64,000 nucleotides of DNA, from assembly GCA_014529385.2 (NCBI GenBank), contig CM043968.1:6422501-6486500 (forward strand), read 5' to 3'. Each line of letters opens with the position of its first letter. The stretch's first letter is position 1. The notes below the pieces were generated by a model. It was given only the letters and a program-made list of their open reading frames with translations. It did no database searches and was not told the DNA's origin. The stretch is from Adiantum capillus-veneris (taxonomy: Eukaryota > Streptophyta > Polypodiopsida > Polypodiales > Pteridaceae). The position numbers were made by a program, and so were the translations under genes. Positions 58,700 to 64,000 of the stretch are shown here, piece after piece.

Positions 58700-59188
58700 A
58701 TGAAACCCAGCACACGAGATGGCTATAAATATAGACCATTGTCATACATGTATGTGAAATATCTCTTGAAGCAATTTGCAGGGCACTGTAGGCCAGTCTC
58801 CAATGTTGTAGACCTGATGTCATATAATCCAATTATAAAAATGACTTTACAAATAGCTGAAGTGCATGGAAACAAGCTAGCAACATACCACTATTGGATT
58901 CTCTCTGGTCAACATTCCATCATAGTGGCTAGAGCTTTTTTGCGTAACAATAGCACTAAGTAGGCTTCTAGGAAAGAGCTCTACAAGTTTAGAACCGCAA
59001 GGATAGTGGTGGTAGATGCTCCCAAAGAGGTTGCTATTCAAATATCCAAAATGGAGAACATGGAGAGAATAACAACAATGAAACACCAGCCTTATGTGGA
59101 GATCTTGAAGAATGGATGTAGTCAATGGCCTGCATATTCTAAACCAACAAAACCCAAGGCAAGTGTTCCTATTGATCATCCGAGTTGA
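58700..59188 (+). pseudogene. Unrecognised coding remnant, part 1 (ParB-like resemblance, weak)
   Basis: A frame opens MKPSTRDGYKYRPLSYMYVK, then VSNVVDLMSYNPIIKM, KLATYHYWILSGQHSIIVAR, a TAG near 58961, then RKELYKFRTARIVVVDAPKE and NGCSQWPAYSKP in the same frame after ASRKE. The block I-L-S-G-Q-H-S-I-I-V-A-R with a following R-I-V-V-V strand is reminiscent of the ParB/sulfiredoxin fold (GQH box), but I would not name it without a search. It is followed by a second remnant on the same strand at about 59280-60560. Confidence 0.35.
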
Positions 59189-59279
59189 GCACCCTGGGAT
59201 GTAAGTTCCACTTTCCTATGCTTGTTTTTGTTACAAATATGTCTTGAAATAAAGTTAATTTCCTTTTTTTATTTTAAAG

Positions 59280-60560
59280 ACATTTGTAAATGTGGAAAAC
59301 ATCATGTTTAACCATAAATAATTTTCCAACAAAGAAGCATACATGGTCATGTACAATGATGAAATCTACAACTAGTGGATAAACATCTTGGAGAAGCATC
59401 ACACATCATCTGCTCGTGGGCGACAACCAAGCATAACAACCTTTAGATGCCTAAAAGGTTTAGAAGATAATAATGTCAAGTTACTACAACAGGAGCTAAT
59501 GTTATAATGAGCCTCAAATTTTGATGGCATTTAAAGAGCTAGATCCATCAACAACAACACTTACTTCATGGGAATAATGTAAGTCTCATTATAACATTAT
59601 GGATGAGATCTACAAATCTCTCTTCACAAGCTGTACTCAATGGTTAAATCTCTTGCTACAAAAAGCAAAGGAGAAAGAGCCAATTCCTGAGATCACTAGG
59701 AGATATATGTAGTGGATCATTGCACAAAATAATGACACTTCTAATTTGCGATTCATTTTACCATTGACAATCAAGTGTGTTGGAAAGAATTTGTAAGGCA
59801 TTGAGTTTCTCTGCAGTGAAAATGGATCTACAATTCATGTTGGTGTCTGTATCATAGATACAACACAAAAAAGTCTTACATCTAGTGGTTGGAGTGCTAC
59901 CCAATTTGGTAAATTAATTGATGGAGTATGAGGGGTAGCACATCAACCATTCGATTTTGTAATTGCCGGCTTAGTCAAGTATCAACATGTTGCTTCGCTA
60001 GAGAATGCAATTTTTGAAAAAGCTAGATGGTATGAAATGCATGTTCTACCTTTGAGCTCCTTAATGGGATCAGAGATCGTCCAAACATGTGATCTTTGCA
60101 AAGTAGTTTTTGGGGTTTGGGAATTCTTCAGTCAAGGAGAGCAGTACACCAACTACTCTACTATTAAAGAGTCACGGTTGGAGCCAATGCAGGCTCTTTG
60201 CATCAACGACAAGGAGTATGATGCTGTGACCACGGAAAAATATTTTTTTGTGCGTCGTGCAATCAAATGCATTTGTTTCAAAGAAGATGATCAAGTAATA
60301 GACATCTTCTCATCAGGCTATGGGACTAAAGAGGCACTACAACAACAGAGAAAGGTGATATCATTGCATGTACTAGTGATCACAAATGACGCAATTGGAA
60401 GGTCTTTGCCATTCCATGGTTGAAGAAGACCTTGATCTTAGAAGATGGGCAGGTGTGGATACCATAGAGAAAGTCAATGCCAAGGAGTTAGAGGAAGAAG
60501 AAATTGAAGAACCATTGGATGCAAGTGTTGATGCCATTCTAGAAATTCTATAGGAAACAA
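59280..60560 (+). pseudogene. Unrecognised coding remnant, part 2
   Basis: Broken frames read on the + strand: VNVENIMFNHK near 59290, RGRQPSITTFRCLKGLEDN, LCSENGSTIHVGVCIID, TSSGWSATQFGKLIDGV and HQPFDFVIAGLVKYQHVA. A clean 128-residue frame (60037-60423) follows: MGSEIVQTCDLCKVVFGVW, KYFFVRRAIKCICF and DDQVIDIFSSGYGTKEAL. After its stop, acidic residues (VNAKELEEEEIEEPLDAS in another frame) end near 60555. Composition and continuity look like real protein, possibly one gene with the preceding remnant. I do not recognise the family. Transposon origin is plausible given the neighbourhood. Confidence 0.4.
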
Positions 60561-60801
60561 GTTAAGCTAGCTACCCATGATATTACATCACTAATATCTA
60601 GATTATTATTTGTATTATTTTATTTGATTTGTCCCATCTCAAATCCACCCATGACGTTCAAAACATTGATCTTTGGTTTGTTATTTTTCTCAATTATTTT
60701 CTTTGAAAAAATGTCAACTTGTGAGTTTGAGTTTTTTCACAATAAATGAAATAGACTTAAGTGTATGATATTATATGGACATATTGTGGAAAATAGAATT
60801 A

Positions 60802-60803
<2 letters not shown>

Positions 60804-60838
<35 letters not shown>
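60804..60838. repeat. (TA)n microsatellite
   Basis: About 17 TA units, followed by more AT-rich sequence. Confidence 0.9.
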
Positions 60839-60889
60839 TCATAATATATATTATATAATACTTTAAAGTTAAGTGATAATATGAGGTTT

Positions 60890-61290
60890 GGGCAGAACAC
60901 CCTATGACTTGAGGATCATAGGGTTCTTTGTAGACATGGCACCCTATGGCTCTAGGGCCATAGAATCCCCCAAAAGAATTTGGGCTACCCTACAACCTTA
61001 TAGCCATAGGGTGATTACATAGAGTCTCTAAAAGGGCACATAAGCATTTGGGCTACTCTACATCCTTAAGGCCATATGGTGTCAATATAGAATCTCTAGA
61101 AGGAAACATAAGCTACCCAAGAGCATTTGGGATACCCTAAGTCGCTAGGGCCATAGGGTGATGACATAGAATCTTCACAGGGGCACTTAAGCCACCCCAT
61201 GGGTGAAAATTACTTAGCTCTATATGGACACATCTTACAAAATATCACATGACACCCTGTGGCATTTAGGCCATAGGGTGGTTATTCTAG
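60890..61290. repeat. Degenerate minisatellite with GCCATAGGGTG core
   Basis: GCCATAG/GCCATAT cores occur at about 60957, 61003, 61071, 61150 and 61270, with shared neighbours (ACATAGAATCTCTA, GCATTTGGG, CACATAAGC). ACCCTATGGC also occurs in the opposite sense, so half-sites face each other. Related words (GTCATAGGGTTC) persist to about 61445. Confidence 0.75.
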
Positions 61291-61445
61291 GTCACCTAAA
61301 GACTCTTAAAGTGTCTCAAAAACCTTTTTCTTTGGCCTTACTATCTTGTTGAAAATCTTAGGGTCATAGTGTGCGAATTCTAGACCAAATGGAAGAATAT
61401 ATGGGAGAAGATCTGTCAACTTATTGCCTTGGAGTCATAGGGTTC

Positions 61446-62050
61446 ATATACAATAAGGACATATATTGCTTAGCTTGTGATTAAGGTTTAATATTCTATT
61501 GAGAATTAAATAAGCTAGAAAAAACACAAAAGTTTTTAGTCCTCAAAATTGCAAAATGAGAGTGTGAATAGTTGATTTATTATCATTTTTGGTTGAGTGT
61601 AAGTTCTTCTATTGTGAATTGATGGTGTAAGCATTTGAAATAATTATCTTTGTATTGCAAATAACTAGATTAAACATATACTCAATATTTATTGTAAATA
61701 CCAATTACTTGCTTAGACAATGAGCATCAAGTATCAAAGTGCAAATGGTTTATAAAGCATTTTTCCTTTGGATTATGTGAAGATCTATCTCTTCAATTGC
61801 AACAAGATTTTATTTAAAGATAGAAAGTGCGAGTATTTTGGTCCGAACTATGGTTTTGTTTTTCTTCTAAATGATGTAGAGAATTAAAATGGATATCTTG
61901 AATTTGTTTTAATAGAGGGAAGTTGGGACTAGTACAATGTTTTAGCTTATCATGTAGCAATGGGATCATTGTATCAAGGTTTATTGCAAAGAAATGGTTG
62001 TATAATGTATGATAGGCCAAGTCGTATAGGGAAGTTGAGTGTGTTGGTAG
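61446..62050. other. No gene seen
   Basis: AT-rich, short frames only. The minus frame at 61814-62191 exists mainly because of the G homopolymer. Confidence 0.5.
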
Positions 62051-62056
62051 TAAGGG

Positions 62057-62058
62057 GT

Positions 62059-62092
<34 letters not shown>
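62057..62092. repeat. G homopolymer
   Basis: About 36 G bases preceded by GGGGT and followed by TGGGGGG. It could also reflect an assembly weak point. Confidence 0.9.
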
Positions 62093-62093
<1 letters not shown>

Positions 62094-62599
62094 GGGGGGT
62101 TCATACAGCTACAAGTAGAGTCTACATGAGAGAATGCATTCCAATTTATGTTAGGGGGTGGTGCAGAGTGAGAAAACTTTTCATTGCCCAATTACTTACC
62201 CCTACCTGTGGGGTTCCATTCTTAGTCTTTTTGGGGTTCTTCCATCATTAATGAGATCCCTATTATGATGTCACCATTGAGTCAAAGGAGTAAATTCTTA
62301 CTACAGAATATTTTGACTCTCAAAAAAAGAATATATCAGGGCAAAATTGATGCTATAACGAGGAGAAAAAATTTCATTGATGCCAATATTGATATAGTAA
62401 GAAACAAGAAGCCAAGCTTATGAGAACCAAGTCTATGTGAGAAATCATGGGGAAAACTCAATTCTTGATGATGGTAAATATTGATGATTGTGTTAAAGAA
62501 AAAATGATGGGTATATACGTCATCCCGCATAAGGAAACAATGAACAAATTTAAAACAAAAGACACAAAAGAAAACCAAAACAAAGAACAAAGAACCTTC

Positions 62600-63720
62600 C
62601 ATGACAAGAACAGAAAGGAGAGCTAAATACCAAGAGTTGAAATGGACCTTGAAAGAGGTATGGACCATAGAACTATAGTCAAAAATTGACAAGGATAGTA
62701 ATACCATGAGTGTCTTGTTGCATTATAAGAAGTATACCCCATGGGATAGAAGAAGAATAGTGGAGCAACCCACCACTAGACAGGCCCAAAGGACCAAGGT
62801 CTTATAAGAGACCGGAGATAGGTTTAGCAAAACATGGGGAAGAACCAAAGCTTGCATATATTCCAAAGGATTTGTCCCCAAAAGAAGAAAAATTTCTCAT
62901 TGGAACTCTAAAAGAATTTAGAGATTTCTTTGCATGGTCATAAAAAGATCTCATGGGTGTAGATCCTAACATTTGCCAGCATATAATACCTATGATAGAT
63001 GATGTCAAACCAATCAGACAAAGACTCTATACCTACAATGACACCTTTGCCAAGAAAATCAAAGAGGAGATTTAAAAGTTCAAGGAAGATGAATTAGTCT
63101 ATGAATTGGAATACACAGATTGGATATCTCCAATTGTGGTAGTACCAAACAAAAATGGAAAATTGAGAGTGTGTATGTGTCAATTTTAAGAAGGTGAAAA
63201 GTAGCAACCATCAGAGACAAGTATCCTCTTCCTATCACTGATCATGATTTCCTAAAAAGAGTGGCTAAAAATGAAGCCCATAGCTTATTAAATGGATTTT
63301 CAAGCTATAATCGATCGTCCATTGATCTAAAAGATCAACATGAAATGGCGTTTGCTATAAAATGGGACATATTTTCATATATATTCATGTCTTTTCATCC
63401 AACAAATTCTCCATTTATGTTTCAAAGGCTAATGAGTCATGCTTTCAAGGAAAATCTACATAACTTCCTAGAAGTTTACATATCATCTTATGTGTGCACT
63501 CATAAAAAAATATTGAATCATGTTGAGCATCTCAAAAAGTTCTTTGAGAAATTCTGCCCATATAGGAATTGTTTAAATTCGGAGACATGTGTATTCATGG
63601 TTAGGCAAGGAAAAATTCTCACATATAGTGTCCAAAAATGGGATTGCCTCAAACATGGAAAAATTTGTGATCAATGCAAAAATACCTAAACACACATTTA
63701 TAACAAAAGTTCAAGCTTTC
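62600..63720 (+). pseudogene. Gypsy element E fragment, relative of C and D
   Basis: Broken frames read RAKYQELKWTLKEVWT and SVLLHYKKYTPWDRR, parallel to the C linker (NKYNELKRALKEVWT, SHYKKYTIQDRK). They continue with the RT entry (ICQHIIPMIDD, IRQRLYTYNDTFAKKIKEE) and a 142-residue RT frame at 63261-63689: LLNGFSSYNRSSIDLKDQHE, FMSFHPTNSPFMFQRLMSHA and EVYISSYVCTH, where the YxDD motif has decayed to YISS. Stops and frameshifts are frequent upstream. It ends near 63730 within the region after RT. Confidence 0.82.
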
Positions 63721-63730
63721 ATGGGACACT

Positions 63731-64000
63731 CTTGATATTATTGGATTTTTATCTGCATACATGTCATGATTGTCAGAGAATCCACGGTGTTTACTTTCAT
63801 TAAGAATTGAGTTTTGGTATCCAACGGCTATTTTGTGATTTTCTTCCTCAAGTTTTTTTCTTTCTTTTTGCGGTATCTTTGTTGACGTCTCCGATGTTGA
63901 TTTGGAAACTCAAGAAATCTTTTTTCTCCTCCTCAGAGTAGAAATTTGGCCCTTACATGCTCTTTTTTTGAGTCTGATTCTTCCGTTGTAATTTTCTCTT
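63731..64000. other. Window edge, no firm gene
   Basis: A minus-strand frame at about 63650-63890 reads ERKKLEEENHKIAVGYQNS and ESKHRGFSDNHDMYADKN, charged and helix-like. It could be an exon of a gene to the right or chance. No motif. Confidence 0.25.

Noticed and set aside
61814-62191. Minus-strand poly-Pro protein
   Set aside because: The Pro run comes from the G homopolymer and the rest lacks motifs.

Overview
This is a eukaryotic plant window: short GT-AG spliceosomal introns, long dinucleotide microsatellites and dense LTR retrotransposons, LINEs and endogenous pararetrovirus sequence. A broken squalene-hopene-cyclase-type gene (DXDD motif, not the DCTAE motif of seed-plant oxidosqualene cyclases) is known in plants mainly from ferns and some other spore plants, so a homosporous fern is my best guess. 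That assignment is an inference. I see no bacterial genes, rRNA, real tRNA or CRISPR array.

Layout. 1-3.9 kb holds the only well-preserved host-like genes. On + is the 3' part of a five-exon gene joining a Ulp1-type cysteine protease, an acidic linker and an FCP1-like HAD domain. Convergent on - is an unrecognised two-exon gene with one in-frame TAG. 5.2-7.6 kb is an intronless squalene-hopene cyclase relic (-), itself split by a ~281 bp inverted-repeat element, with a tandem 193 bp duplication abutting its start codon. 9.8-10.3 kb is a lone copia gag. 11.7-12.6 kb is a small heat-shock protein relic (-) with 81 bp internal duplications. 12.9-17.8 kb is a degraded endogenous caulimovirid (-), joined directly to a copia RT/RNase H tail. 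18.8-20.2 kb carries two LINE 3' fragments.

22.6-26.9 kb is a gag-only (TR-GAG-like) LTR element. 26.9-29.2 kb is a 5'-truncated copia. 29.2-38.1 kb is a head-to-tail pair of related Ty3/gypsy chromodomain elements (A, B) sharing a middle LTR. 38.1-40.25 kb is a LINE with EN and RT remnants. 40.5-55.6 kb carries two related Tat/Athila-like gypsy elements (C, D), and a third relative (E) lies at 62.6-63.7 kb. C and D are both preceded by leaders containing multiple copies of a 20 bp palindrome, and C carries a second retropepsin-like domain after integrase. 58.7-60.6 kb holds decayed coding sequence I cannot identify.

Almost every retroelement frame is broken by stops or frameshifts, so nothing mobile here looks autonomous. 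The most promising undescribed features are the palindrome-rich leaders and the extra 3' protease domain of the C/D family, the Ulp1-FCP1 fusion gene, and the nested SHC relic. All reading was by eye; no search or alignment was run, and element boundaries without LTR evidence are approximate.
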